Counted from the stretch's first letter, positions 1 through 7,874 are shown. The stretch is 25,028 bases of DNA from Deltaproteobacteria bacterium (GCA_030603465.1 JAUVXT010000007.1:1-25028), one strand, 5' to 3'. The notes: generated by a model not told the origin, from the letters alone. A program made the numbers and translations.

Positions 1-124
1 GAGAATATCTGCGGCAGATAATGCTAGAGGACGGCCATATAGATAAAGAGCAATATTAAAATGACGACTTTTTACGAGTGCATTAAAATTTATAAGGAAA
101 AATAATCAAGATGGGAAAGCGTGT

Positions 125-1297
125 ATGAAGGAAAGATATAAATTACTACTTATTATTATCGTATTCACGGCATGTTATTACATACCCTGGGACCACATAA
201 CCATAAGAAAATCTGGTCTCGAGGCATTTATGATGCTTCAGGAATATGCGAGAGAGCATGTCCTGACCTGTCTCATACCCGCCTTTTTCATAGCCGGGGC
301 TATCGCTGTCTTTGTTTCGCAGGCGGCGGTACTGAAATACTTTGGTTCAAAGGCAAAAAAGATTCTGTCATATTCGGTGGCATCTATATCGGGAACGATA
401 TTGGCAGTGTGTTCATGTACCGTGCTTCCGCTCTTTGCGGGAATTTATACGCGAGGTGCGGGGATTGGTCCCGCTACGGCATTTCTGTATTCGGGTCCGG
501 CTATAAATGTGCTTGCAATCGTAATGACGGCTCGAATTCTCGGCTGGCAGTTGGGTCTGGCAAGGGCAATCGGGGCCATCATATTTGCCGTGGTGACCGG
601 TTTACTTATGGCATTTATCTTCAGGAAGGACGATGAAAAGAGGACTATGGGTGAAATTTATGTGCCCGAGGATGACGGGAATGCGCGTACCCTTACTCAA
701 GACGCATTGTATATGTTAACCATGGTACTCATACTGATATTTGCCGCCTTTGCCCGCCCGGAAGAAGGTTCTGCGGGGCTATGGTCACAGATTTTTGCAG
801 CGAAATGGTATATTACCATCTCTCTTCTGGCAGTGCTGTTTATAATGTTAAATTACTGGTTTAATAGTGAAGAGAGAATAACGTGGGTGGAGTCGACCTG
901 GGACTTTATGAAGAAAATACTTCCGCTTTTAGGAGCGGGAGTCCTCGTTGCGGGATTTGTGCTCGGCAGGCCGGGGCATTCGGCGCTCATTCCCGAGCAT
1001 TACATTCAGCAGTTGGTGGGAGGAAATTCTCTGTGGGCCAATCTCTTTGCCGCCCTTTCCGGTGCATTGATGTACTTTGCGACACTTACGGAAGTGCCTA
1101 TTCTCCAGGGACTGATAGGTGCAGGTATGGGCAAAGGTCCCGCCCTTTCGCTCCTCATGGCCGGGCCCGCCCTTTCTCTGCCGAATATGCTTGTAATAGG
1201 GAGCATAATGGGAGTGAAAAAGACCGTGACTTTCTGCATAATTATAATTGTTTTATCTACCGTGGCGGGCATGATTTATGGAACAATAGCGGGATAA
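125..1297 (+). CDS. DUF318/UPF0718-type permease, putative metal or metalloid exporter
   Basis: A 390-residue polytopic membrane protein. The sequence shows about eight to ten hydrophobic segments in two halves, separated by a hydrophilic loop near residues 168-190. The first half carries a Cys-Ser-Cys motif (residues 96-98, then TVLPLF) and SGPAINVL; the second half carries the related AGPALSLPNML. This internal duplication and the CSC motif are typical of the predicted permease family PF03773, which includes organoarsenical (ArsP) and other metal exporters. The ATG lies 5 bases after a GGGAAAG ribosome-binding site. A mini-thioredoxin gene follows after 46 bases, a common pairing for this family, suggesting the thiols of the two proteins cooperate. 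The substrate cannot be read from the sequence. Family assignment is secure; the transport role is inferred. Confidence 0.85.
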   Translation: MKERYKLLLIIIVFTACYYIPWDHITIRKSGLEAFMMLQEYAREHVLTCLIPAFFIAGAIAVFVSQAAVLKYFGSKAKKILSYSVASISGTILAVCSCTVLPLFAGIYTRGAGIGPATAFLYSGPAINVLAIVMTARILGWQLGLARAIGAIIFAVVTGLLMAFIFRKDDEKRTMGEIYVPEDDGNARTLTQDALYMLTMVLILIFAAFARPEEGSAGLWSQIFAAKWYITISLLAVLFIMLNYWFNSEERITWVESTWDFMKKILPLLGAGVLVAGFVLGRPGHSALIPEHYIQQLVGGNSLWANLFAALSGALMYFATLTEVPILQGLIGAGMGKGPALSLLMAGPALSLPNMLVIGSIMGVKKTVTFCIIIIVLSTVAGMIYGTIAG

Positions 1298-1343
1298 AAA
1301 TGAGGAAAATTCATATTAGAAAATTTTAAGGGAAGGTGAGGAT

Positions 1344-1580
1344 ATGGATATTAAAGTACTGGGTCCGGGTTGTGCAAGGTGCGAGAAAACGGAAAAGATT
1401 GTAAGAGAGGCCATCGAAGAAACGGGAATCGATGCAAAGATAGAAAAAATTAAGGACGCAATGGAGATAGCCGGTTATGGCGTTTTCGGAACGCCCGCCG
1501 TTATTATCGACGACGAAGTGAAATGTGTGGGGAAAATTCCAAGCAAGGATGAAGTCAAAAAATGGCTTGAAAATTGTTAA
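1344..1580 (+). CDS. Mini-thioredoxin (redox-active disulfide protein 2 family)
   Basis: A 78-residue protein with a stripped-down thioredoxin fold. The active-site motif CARC is at residues 10-13 after a GPGC turn, and a GTPA segment near residues 50-53 supplies the cis-proline of thioredoxin folds. The length and the CxxC close to the N-terminus match the TM0996/MTH895 'redox-active disulfide protein 2' family. A strong ribosome-binding site (AAGGTGAGG) precedes the ATG. It lies 46 bases after the permease gene on the same strand, so the two are probably co-transcribed. A likely role is reducing or passing a metal or metalloid ligand to the permease cysteines; that is inference from the pairing. 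It has no signal peptide, so it is cytoplasmic. Confidence 0.88.
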   Translation: MDIKVLGPGCARCEKTEKIVREAIEETGIDAKIEKIKDAMEIAGYGVFGTPAVIIDDEVKCVGKIPSKDEVKKWLENC

Positions 1581-1646
1581 AACGCTAAAGTTACCCTGCT
1601 TCGCCTGGAAATAAAAAAATTTGTTGTCAGGTCTTAGACATAATGA

Positions 1647-1872
1647 AACCGTTCACGGTTATCGGTTCACAGTTCACAGTTTTTCCACGGAATACTCTTT
1701 CTTTCGCTTCTTTACGCACTATTTGACGGAATAGATATTAATGAGCGCAGTATGTGATCTTTCATTCCATAATCACGTCGATCTCTTAATAGTTTATAAT
1801 GAGTACCCAATAATTCTCCTCTACCGTCTGTTTATTTAACAGTGAACCGATAACTGTAAACCGTGAACGGTT
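1647..1872. repeat. Heptamer-bounded inverted-repeat element
   Basis: The segment is bounded by a perfect 14-bp inverted repeat, AACCGTTCACGGTT, at 1647-1660 and its complement at 1859-1872. A second inverted match, ATCGGTTCAC, lies at 1661-1670 and at 1842-1851. Both ends are built from 7-base units such as TTCACGG, TTATCGG and TTCACAG; the right end has one extra unit. The right end overlaps the stop codon of the threonine aldolase gene. Inside lies a decayed four-helix-bundle gene. This looks like a small non-autonomous or decayed element; the transposition mechanism is unknown. Confidence 0.7.
1694..1810 (-). pseudogene. Relic of a four-helix-bundle protein (23S rRNA intervening-sequence protein family)
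   Basis: The reverse strand reads RDYGMKDHILRSLISIPSN followed by S-A-stop-R-SERKS. This fits the signature of the four-helix-bundle/IVP family (PF05635), whose members read roughly DxGLxxQIxRAxxSIPSNIAEGxER. The glutamate codon GAA of 'NIAEG' has become TAA (1712-1714), and the next glycine GGA has become AGA; the frame then continues with SER as in intact members. Both ends run into the heptamer repeats, so the N-terminal and C-terminal thirds are missing. The gene is clearly non-functional. The identification comes from remembered family motifs, so it should be treated as good but unverified. Confidence 0.65.
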
Positions 1873-2905
1873 ACGACATAATTTCCCTGAGCGCCCGAAG
1901 AGTCGTCTCAATATCCCCGGTATCGATTCCATAATGTGTCACCGCCCGGAAATGAGACGGGCCAAGCTTGAGCAGTCTTATCCGCCGTTTTTCGAGTTCT
2001 GCTTCGAAGGTGATGTCCTGCAAACGATCGCTCACGAGATCGAAAAAGACAATATTTGTACGCACAGACTCGGGCTCTACGTGCAATCCGGAAATTTCTG
2101 CTATACCCTCGGCGAGGACGCGGGCATTTTTATGATCTTCAGAAAGTCTCTTCGTCATCTCTTCGACAGCAATAATGCCTGCCGCGGCTATGACACCGGT
2201 CTGGCGCATGCCACCCCCGAGGGTCTTCCTGATCCTCCTCGCCTCTGAAATAAAATCGCAGGAACCGCATACCAGGGAGCCGATGGGTGCGGACAATCCC
2301 TTTGAAAGGCAGAAACTAACCGAATCGGATCCGCGGGTCAATTCTGTGACAGGGACATCGAGCGCGACGGCGGCATTAAATATCCTGGCACCGTCGAGAT
2401 GGACTTTCAGACCGGATTTTCCGGCAAGTTTTATTACTGAAGCCGTATATTCAGGTGTTAAAGGGATGCCGTTACACCGGTTATGTGTATTTTCCAGGCA
2501 GATGAGACGGGTGCGTGGAAAGTGTATATTATCCCCGCGTATGGCGGTCTCGATATCGTCGAGATTCATGGTACCGTCAGGCTGATTTGTAACGGTATGG
2601 GGGAGAATGCCTCCCAATGCCGACATACCGCCCACTTCGTAATAAAAGATGTGTGCCTGATCTCCAAGGATGATCTCGTCACCCCGGCTGCAGTGTGTAA
2701 GGAGCGAGATCAGGTTGCCCATTGTCCCGCTGGAAACCAGAAGCGCCGATTCCTTTCCCATCAACCGCGCCGCCATTTCTTCAAGCCGGTTCGTCGACGG
2801 ATCTTCACCGAAAACGTCGTCGCCAAAATCAGCGTTATATATGGCATCACGCATCGCTTGTGTGGGTAGAGTTACCGTATCACTCATTAAGTCTATAGTT
2901 TTCAT
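1871..2905 (-). CDS. ltaE: Low-specificity L-threonine aldolase
   Basis: A PLP-dependent fold-type I enzyme of 344 residues that cleaves L-threonine or L-allo-threonine to glycine and acetaldehyde in the cytoplasm. The N-terminus (IDLMSDTVTLPT) is the family hallmark. The substrate and cofactor motifs DQAHI (residues 82-86) and DGAR (171-174) are present, and the PLP lysine is K202 in SKGLSAPIGS. The open frame extends 16 codons further upstream, but the ATG at 2905 is preferred because AGGAAA lies about 9 bases upstream and the protein then begins as family members do; the extension is also non-conserved. The gene is monocistronic, with a heptamer repeat touching its stop codon and a palindromic repeat just upstream of the start. 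Confidence 0.93.
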   Translation of the reverse strand: MKTIDLMSDTVTLPTQAMRDAIYNADFGDDVFGEDPSTNRLEEMAARLMGKESALLVSSGTMGNLISLLTHCSRGDEIILGDQAHIFYYEVGGMSALGGILPHTVTNQPDGTMNLDDIETAIRGDNIHFPRTRLICLENTHNRCNGIPLTPEYTASVIKLAGKSGLKVHLDGARIFNAAVALDVPVTELTRGSDSVSFCLSKGLSAPIGSLVCGSCDFISEARRIRKTLGGGMRQTGVIAAAGIIAVEEMTKRLSEDHKNARVLAEGIAEISGLHVEPESVRTNIVFFDLVSDRLQDITFEAELEKRRIRLLKLGPSHFRAVTHYGIDTGDIETTLRALREIMS

Positions 2906-2931
2906 GCCTGTTTTCCTGTAGGTTAAAGTGG

Positions 2932-2986
2932 TTGAACTGAACAGTGAGCGCATTCCCCGCTGATTGCGGCGGGGTTAGCGAACGAA
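2932..2986. repeat. Interspersed palindromic repeat, family A, copy 1
   Basis: A 55-base unit that matches 24589-24643 without gaps at 48 of 55 positions. Both copies start TTGAACTGAACAG and end with TTAGCGA(A/G)CGAA. The centre forms a GC-rich hairpin, CCCCGC facing GCGGCGGGG in this copy. It lies immediately upstream of the threonine aldolase start, so it could affect its promoter or mark an upstream insertion. Confidence 0.75.
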
Positions 2987-3224
2987 CGCACAAAATGATA
3001 GCGTATAAAAAGCAGAAAAGGCTGCAACAGTCAATATTCGATTAAGGCAGGGAAAGGTTCTGGGGTATGTCTGAAGGGTAAAGATATCCGCAAAGCTCTC
3101 TATCTTTTTGAGATCTTAATCAGTCAACCCTTGCGCGGGGATCTAATACACCGATCCGACTTCAGCTTATTATAGATAAAACAAAAGTGTCTTAGCCCGC
3201 AAGGATTTTATGAACCGGCTTTAT
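2987..3224. other. Intergenic gap without a gene
   Basis: This stretch separates the upstream side of ltaE from the 3' end of the cold-shock gene. No open frame with a ribosome-binding site, RNA gene or strong intrinsic terminator was found. It presumably contains the ltaE promoter (leftward) and the end of the cold-shock transcript. Confidence 0.5.
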
Positions 3225-3428
3225 TTATTGAGTTCTTGTTACGTTTTTTGCCTGGAATCCCCGGTCAGTTGCTTCTATATCGAAAGTTACCTCATCTCCC
3301 TCGACAAGATTTTTGAATCCGTCCATGTCTATGGAAGAATAGTGGACAAATAGGTCCTCGCCGTCTTCCTGTTGAATAAATCCAAAGCCCTTCTTCTCAT
3401 TAAACCATTTAACTGTTCCTTTAGCCAA
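3225..3428 (-). CDS. Cold-shock protein, CspA family
   Basis: A single cold-shock domain of 67 residues that binds single-stranded RNA and DNA. The RNP1 motif KGFGFI and RNP2 motif LFVHYS are intact, as is the opening AKGTVKWFNEKKG. The start is taken as the TTG at 3428 because GAGGGGGG lies 5 bases upstream and the protein then has the usual length for the family; a TTG six codons further up (3446) would place the ribosome-binding site inside the gene. The gene stands alone after a long AT-rich leader, as is usual for csp genes. Which paralogue it is cannot be told. Confidence 0.93.
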   Translation of the reverse strand: MAKGTVKWFNEKKGFGFIQQEDGEDLFVHYSSIDMDGFKNLVEGDEVTFDIEATDRGFQAKNVTRTQ

Positions 3429-3446
3429 AACAACCCCCCTCACCAA

Positions 3447-3802
3447 GAAAGTGAATAAAAATAATTTGTGTTAATTGGAAACTCGGTCTCATCTCTTGTA
3501 AAGTGAAATAACTTTTAAAGAGCGACTCTGAACCTTTTATTGAAATCAAACGCATGAACACTAATATTATATATGACCGCTAGTCAAGAAAAAAAAGCCA
3601 TTATTTTAAATATTTTTGTAAAAATATTTATCTGAAATGGTAAAGAATGACGTGCAGGGTTATTGAAAAAATATTGTTTATAACAATTTTATCTGATGTG
3701 CTCGCAAAAAGTCAGTTTTCCTCGCGTGAAGACCATTTTTGGGATGATTAATAAAGAATGTTTTCTTTCGCCGGTGTGAAAAAAATGAGCGCGGGAGGGG
3801 GG
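3447..3802. promoter_or_regulatory. AT-rich leader and promoter region of the cold-shock gene
   Basis: This 356-base gap lies between two leftward genes. On the reverse strand a TATAAT (3566-3571) and a TTGACT (3582-3587) are present, though their spacing of 10 bases is too short for one standard promoter. They would give a leader of roughly 130 bases before the TTG start. A perfect 11-bp AT-only inverted repeat lies at 3607-3630. No gene is apparent in the gap. Confidence 0.35.
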
Positions 3803-4534
3803 TTAGTGCCAGTTATCGACCAGCCTGGGGACGATATCTCCGGCCTTTCCCAGAAGCGTGATGTCGGCGTAAGAGGAGAGTGGTGTAGATTCAATATTGA
3901 TTTCGGCAACCAGTGCGCCTTTAGATTTTGCCTCGACAGGAAAGGATGCCGACGGTTGCACCATCGCCGATGTACCGATCACCAGCATTACGTCACACTT
4001 CATGGAAGCATCAAGGGCCGCCTGCAGGATATCGTGATCGAGATTTTCACCGAACCATACCACGTGCGGGCGGAGAAGGCCTTTACAATCTTTGCACCGG
4101 GGTGATGTGCCGAGGTCTGGTGTGAAATCGACAGCAATCTTGCCGCATCTGGTGCACCGGACCTTCCATATGTTTCCGTGGATTTCGAGGAGGTTTTTAC
4201 TCCCCGCTCGCAGATGGAGACCGTCAACATTCTGTGAAATGAGTGTGAACCGGGGGACCTTTTCCTCAAGTTCCGCCAGTGCTTTGTGGGCGGGATTGTA
4301 TTCCACATCATTTATCAGAGACCGGCGCCAGTTGTAAAACTCCCATGCAAGTCCCGGATTTGCCGCAAAGGCTTCGGGTGTGGCCAGTTCCTGGGAACGG
4401 TATTTTCGCCAAAGTCCCCCCTCACCGCGAAATGTGGGGACACCGCTTTCCGCCGATATGCCTGCCCCGGTAAGGACAGCCACGCGTTGTGCCTCTATCA
4501 ATGCACCCTTTAGTCGCGCAATTTCATTGTCCAT
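3803..4534 (-). CDS. cobB: NAD-dependent protein deacylase, class III sirtuin
   Basis: A Sir2-family enzyme of 243 residues that removes acyl groups from lysine using NAD+. Seen in order: TGAGISAESG (22-31), PTFR, QNVDGLH (101-107), the catalytic histidine in EIHG (H119), and a zinc ribbon with cysteines 127, 130, 147 and 150. The segment FYNWRR contains Tyr67-x-x-Arg70, the pair that class III sirtuins such as SIRT5 and E. coli CobB use to bind succinyl or malonyl groups. Desuccinylase activity is therefore likely as well as deacetylase activity. The start is uncertain: ATG 4534 suits the family, while TTG 4570 adds 12 residues; neither has a good ribosome-binding site. It is probably transcribed alone. 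Confidence 0.92.
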   Translation of the reverse strand: MDNEIARLKGALIEAQRVAVLTGAGISAESGVPTFRGEGGLWRKYRSQELATPEAFAANPGLAWEFYNWRRSLINDVEYNPAHKALAELEEKVPRFTLISQNVDGLHLRAGSKNLLEIHGNIWKVRCTRCGKIAVDFTPDLGTSPRCKDCKGLLRPHVVWFGENLDHDILQAALDASMKCDVMLVIGTSAMVQPSASFPVEAKSKGALVAEINIESTPLSSYADITLLGKAGDIVPRLVDNWH

Positions 4535-4640
4535 GCCGGATATATTACATATTCGATAAATATTTGCCAAAGAAACTTTTCATGAAACCGGTTCTTATTG
4601 ACAGAACTCGTTGCTTTCCCTATAATTTCATTGTGAGGTG

Positions 4641-4735
4641 TCCCTTAAGCCCCGTCTTATAGATGGGGTGAAGGGAAACTATATAATTAAATTTCTCACC
4701 GGGAAGCCCCGTCTGGAGGGCGGGGAGCTTAAAAA
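4641..4735. repeat. Paired hairpins resembling IS200/IS605-type element ends
   Basis: Two hairpins share the core AAGCCCCGTCT. The left one (4641-4676) has stem CCCCGTCT/AGATGGGG around a TAT loop, plus an outer TCCCTT/AAGGGA. The right one (about 4704-4732) pairs CCCCG with CGGGG and is followed by AGCTTAAAA. Hairpins of this kind and sequence bound single-strand-transposing IS200/IS605 elements and their gene-less derivatives. Only about 30 bases lie between them and there is no transposase. Confidence 0.45.
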
Positions 4736-4755
4736 TTTCGCAAAAGTCTCTTTGA

Positions 4756-4798
4756 TTTGTCATTTCGAGCGAAACGACGTGTCCCTGCCGTCGAAATG
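4756..4798. repeat. TTTGTCATTTCGAGCGAAACG-type dispersed repeat fragment
   Basis: The segment begins with GTCATTTCGAGCGAAACG, a short repeat seen widely in unrelated bacterial genomes (remembered, not searched). CATTTCGA (4761-4768) is complementary to TCGAAATG (4791-4798), giving an 8-bp stem with a 22-base loop. It lies about 70 bases upstream of the nnrED gene and could sit in its promoter region. Confidence 0.4.
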
Positions 4799-4870
4799 GC
4801 CGATCAGATGAAGTTGACTTTTTGTAAATGCGTCAATTGAAAACGTGTAAGGCGGAAGAGGGAGGTTCCG

Positions 4871-6439
4871 ATGAAGATAAGCAGTATTCAGGAGATGAGA
4901 GGTCTTGATAAGGCCGCTGTCGCGGAATACGGAATAAGTGAAGAGCTTTTGATGGAAAACGCCGGTTATGCCTCATATATGGCAATATTGAAAGAGGTGG
5001 GAATAAAAGGCAAACGGTTTGCCATATTCTGTGGTGTCGGAAACAACGGCGGTGACGGTTTGGTCGTGGCGAGAAAGATTCATTCCGCCGGAGGCGACGC
5101 GAAGATATTTATACTGGGCGACAGGAAACAATTCAAAGGCGTTGCCCGTCTAAACCTGGACATAGTCACGAAACTGCCGGTCGAGATTGAACAGTTCGAC
5201 GCTACCGAATCGGTACGGGTGGCAGTAGCACACAGCGATGTAATAATAGACGCCATATTCGGAACGGGTCTCACGCGCGATGTCGGAGGTCTTTATCGCG
5301 AGTGTATAGAAATGATCAATAAAAGCGGTAAGATCATCTTCAGCCTCGATATCCCATCGGGCGTCAATGGAGATACGGGCGAGGTCATGGGAACTGCAGT
5401 GGAGGCCGATTGCACCGTTACCTTCGGACTCCCCAAAATCGGGAACATACTCTATCCCGGTTATGATCTCTGCGGAGAACTGTACGTAACCCACATATCT
5501 TTTCCCCCGGCGCTGTATGACAGTGATGCGATAAAGGTGGAGACAAACGAACCGCCTGAACTTCCTCCCCGCGACAGCGCGGGCCACAAGGGAGATTTCG
5601 GAGAAGCCCTTTTTATCGCAGGGGCGTCGAGCTACTTCGGCGCGCCCTATTTTGCGGCCCTCTCATTCATGAAGGCCGGCGGAGGCTACGCGCGTCTCGC
5701 CGCTCCCCGGTCGATGACGCCCTTTATCGCGAATAAGGGGAGTGAAATCGTATTCATTCCACAGGCGGAGACGGAAGAGGGGAGCATTGCATACATAAAC
5801 GGTGACGCACTTCTGGAACTTTCAGATAAAATGGACATCGTTATTCTCGGGCCGGGAATTTCCCTTGCCGAGGAGACTCGAAAACTGGTACAGGCAATGA
5901 CGAAAAAGATAGAAAAACCGCTGATCATCGACGGTGACGGCATAACCGCCCTGTGCGAAGACCTGGAGATTATAAAGAGAAGGAGAGGGGCGACGATCCT
6001 GACCCCCCATATGGGAGAGATGTCCAGGATTACGAAAAAAAGTATAAAAGAAATCGATACGAATAAAATAGCTGTAATTAAAGAGACCGCGAAAAAATTG
6101 GGTGCCATTATCGTCCTGAAGGGCGCCCACTCTATAATTGGTTATCCCGACGGAAGGGTCCGCATAAATCTTAGCGGAAATTCCGGCATGGCCACCGCAG
6201 GATCGGGCGATGTCCTGACCGGGACAATCGCCGCCATGTACGGTCTCGGCCTGTCGATCGAGGACGCGGTCAGAAAAGGAGTATTTATCCACGGCTTTTC
6301 AGGAGACCTGGCGGCCTGTGAAAAGGGAGAAGACGGAATGACCGCCCAGGATATACTCGACTATCTCCCTCTTGCAGTGAAAAAGGACCGCGAAGACCCC
6401 CTGTCCGTAAGAGACATATACAAAATCGATTATCTGTAA
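4871..6439 (+). CDS. nnrED: Bifunctional NAD(P)HX epimerase / ADP-dependent NAD(P)H-hydrate dehydratase
   Basis: A 522-residue metabolite-repair enzyme that returns damaged, hydrated NAD(P)HX to NAD(P)H. The N-terminal YjeF_N (epimerase) half runs to about residue 225 and shows NAGYA (30-34) and the binding loop GNNGGDG (57-63), with SLDIPSG following. The C-terminal ribokinase-like dehydratase half begins with GHKGDFG and shows LGPG, DGDG, LTPHMGEM, KG and the nucleotide-site ATAGSGDVL. The fusion order and length match the usual bacterial bifunctional form. Ribosome-binding site GAGGGAGG precedes the ATG. It leads a rightward group with the LUD gene 18 bases downstream and radC beyond that. 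Both sets of motifs look intact. Confidence 0.95.
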   Translation: MKISSIQEMRGLDKAAVAEYGISEELLMENAGYASYMAILKEVGIKGKRFAIFCGVGNNGGDGLVVARKIHSAGGDAKIFILGDRKQFKGVARLNLDIVTKLPVEIEQFDATESVRVAVAHSDVIIDAIFGTGLTRDVGGLYRECIEMINKSGKIIFSLDIPSGVNGDTGEVMGTAVEADCTVTFGLPKIGNILYPGYDLCGELYVTHISFPPALYDSDAIKVETNEPPELPPRDSAGHKGDFGEALFIAGASSYFGAPYFAALSFMKAGGGYARLAAPRSMTPFIANKGSEIVFIPQAETEEGSIAYINGDALLELSDKMDIVILGPGISLAEETRKLVQAMTKKIEKPLIIDGDGITALCEDLEIIKRRRGATILTPHMGEMSRITKKSIKEIDTNKIAVIKETAKKLGAIIVLKGAHSIIGYPDGRVRINLSGNSGMATAGSGDVLTGTIAAMYGLGLSIEDAVRKGVFIHGFSGDLAACEKGEDGMTAQDILDYLPLAVKKDREDPLSVRDIYKIDYL

Positions 6440-6457
6440 TTGTGAAAGGAGAACGCT

Positions 6458-7105
6458 ATGAGAGAGGCGGAACGAGACTATTACCGGAAAAAAGTTCCAA
6501 AGATACTTGATGAACTGAGTAAAAAAGAATACGAGGCATGCTTCTTTGAAACGGCTGAAGAGGCCGGACAATTTATCCTTGATCAGATCAAGGCGGGTGA
6601 GCTTGTCGGAACGGGCGGATCTGTGACGCTTCGGGAAGATCTGGGACTCGTGGAAGCGTTGCGGAATAAGGGCAACACCGTCTTCGACCACTGGGAAGAC
6701 GAAGAAAACTACGAAAAGAGGATAGAACTCAAGAGAAAGCACCGGGAGGTGGATGTCTTTTTGTCCAGCGCCAATGCCATAACGGAAGAGGGAATCATAG
6801 TAAATCTCGATGGAGGCGGAAACAGGGTGGCAAGCACCTGTTCGGGACCAAAACGGGTTATACTTGTAGCCGGGCTGAACAAACTGGTAAAAACCACAGA
6901 TGACGCCATATCCAGGACACGAAACAAGGCGGCCCCCATAAACGCGGTACGTAAAAGCCTGAAGACACCCTGCGCGGAGACGGGCGTTTGCATCGACTGC
7001 GATTCACCTTCGAGGATATGCGCGGCGCTCCTGATTCTCCTCAAAAAGCCCTGGGATATTGACGCATTCACCGTCATCCTCGTCAATGAAGACTTGGGAT
7101 ATTAA
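6458..7105 (+). CDS. LUD-domain protein (lactate utilization protein family)
   Basis: A 215-residue member of the LUD domain family (DUF162; YkgG/LutC-like). The N-terminal helical part is followed by GELVGTGGSVTLREDLG, the conserved glycine-rich strand-turn of this family, and later by DGGGNRVAS and VAGLNKLVKT. It has no ferredoxin domain, unlike LutB. A cysteine cluster (residues about 170-187, containing ETGVCIDCDSPSRIC) is seen near the C-terminus, as in the stand-alone forms found in anaerobes. An AAAGGAG ribosome-binding site lies 7 bases before the ATG. It sits between nnrED and radC on the same strand. lutA and lutB are absent here, so a role in lactate oxidation cannot be assumed; the substrate is unknown. 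Confidence 0.88.
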   Translation: MREAERDYYRKKVPKILDELSKKEYEACFFETAEEAGQFILDQIKAGELVGTGGSVTLREDLGLVEALRNKGNTVFDHWEDEENYEKRIELKRKHREVDVFLSSANAITEEGIIVNLDGGGNRVASTCSGPKRVILVAGLNKLVKTTDDAISRTRNKAAPINAVRKSLKTPCAETGVCIDCDSPSRICAALLILLKKPWDIDAFTVILVNEDLGY

Positions 7106-7139
7106 CAGGCGGACAGTAGTGATTTCAAGAGACAGAAAA

Positions 7140-7874
7140 ATGAAAAAGCCCGCGGCAAAATATCCCCTTCCCATCCGGGAGTGGTCGGAGGAAGATCGCC
7201 CAAGGGAAAAGCTCCTCAAGTATGGCGAGCATACGTTAAGCACCGCCGAACTCCTCGCCATACTTATAAGAACCGGTATGCGTGGCAGGAGCGCCGTCGA
7301 TATAGGAAGAGAAATCCTTCACAAATTTAAGACACTCAGGGCCATGAGCGGAATCGATGCCGCGGAATTCAGCGAAATACCCGGATTGAAAGATGCCAAA
7401 ATTGCCCAGATAAAGGCAGCCTTGGAACTGGGCAAAAGAATGATGAGCGAGGAAAAGGCCCTCGACAAGCCCATAACCAACTCATCCGATGTGGCAAACT
7501 ATCTCATGCCACTCATGCGTGACCTGAAGAAGGAACGGTTTCTTCTCCTCTTTCTCGACAGGAGAAACGCTGTCACCGACGTCGTAGATATAGACTATGG
7601 CACCGTGGATCGGGCAAACCCCTACATCCGTGAGATACTCCAGAAAGCGATAAAAATGAATGCCCCCTCCATCATCGTGGCGCATAACCATCCATCCGGT
7701 TCCATAAAACCGAGCAACGACGACATAGCATTCACAAGAAGCCTCATGATGGCAACAAAGGCCAGCGGCATCAGCTTCTTCGACCATATTATCATCGGCG
7801 ACGACCGCTTCTACAGCTTCGCCGACGAGGGACTGATAGAGGAACACGAAAGAAAGGCGATAAGGGAATTGTAG
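7140..7874 (+). CDS. radC: RadC-family protein (JAB/MPN metalloprotein)
   Basis: A 244-residue protein with an N-terminal helix-hairpin-helix-like region (REKLLKYGEHTLSTAELLAILIRTG, EIPGLKDAKIAQIKAALELG) and a C-terminal JAMM-type domain. The metal-binding motif is HNHPSG at 182-187 followed by Asp194/195, as in other RadC proteins. Despite the old name, a DNA-repair role is not firmly established for the family. The open frame begins at 7059, but the ATG at 7140 gives the normal N-terminus (IREWSEEDRPREKLL). It starts 34 bases after the LUD gene and is the last gene of this group. It stands just upstream of the restriction island, though radC is also common in ordinary chromosomal contexts. 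Confidence 0.92.
   Translation: MKKPAAKYPLPIREWSEEDRPREKLLKYGEHTLSTAELLAILIRTGMRGRSAVDIGREILHKFKTLRAMSGIDAAEFSEIPGLKDAKIAQIKAALELGKRMMSEEKALDKPITNSSDVANYLMPLMRDLKKERFLLLFLDRRNAVTDVVDIDYGTVDRANPYIREILQKAIKMNAPSIIVAHNHPSGSIKPSNDDIAFTRSLMMATKASGISFFDHIIIGDDRFYSFADEGLIEEHERKAIREL

Noticed and set aside
1..124. Possible 3' end of an upstream gene at the left edge
   Set aside because: Only six codons (ending GGC AGA TAA at 21) could be coding; too little to support a call.
1647..1872. CRISPR-like repeats
   Set aside because: The 7-base units are far too short, are inverted at the two ends and have no spacers, so this is not an array.
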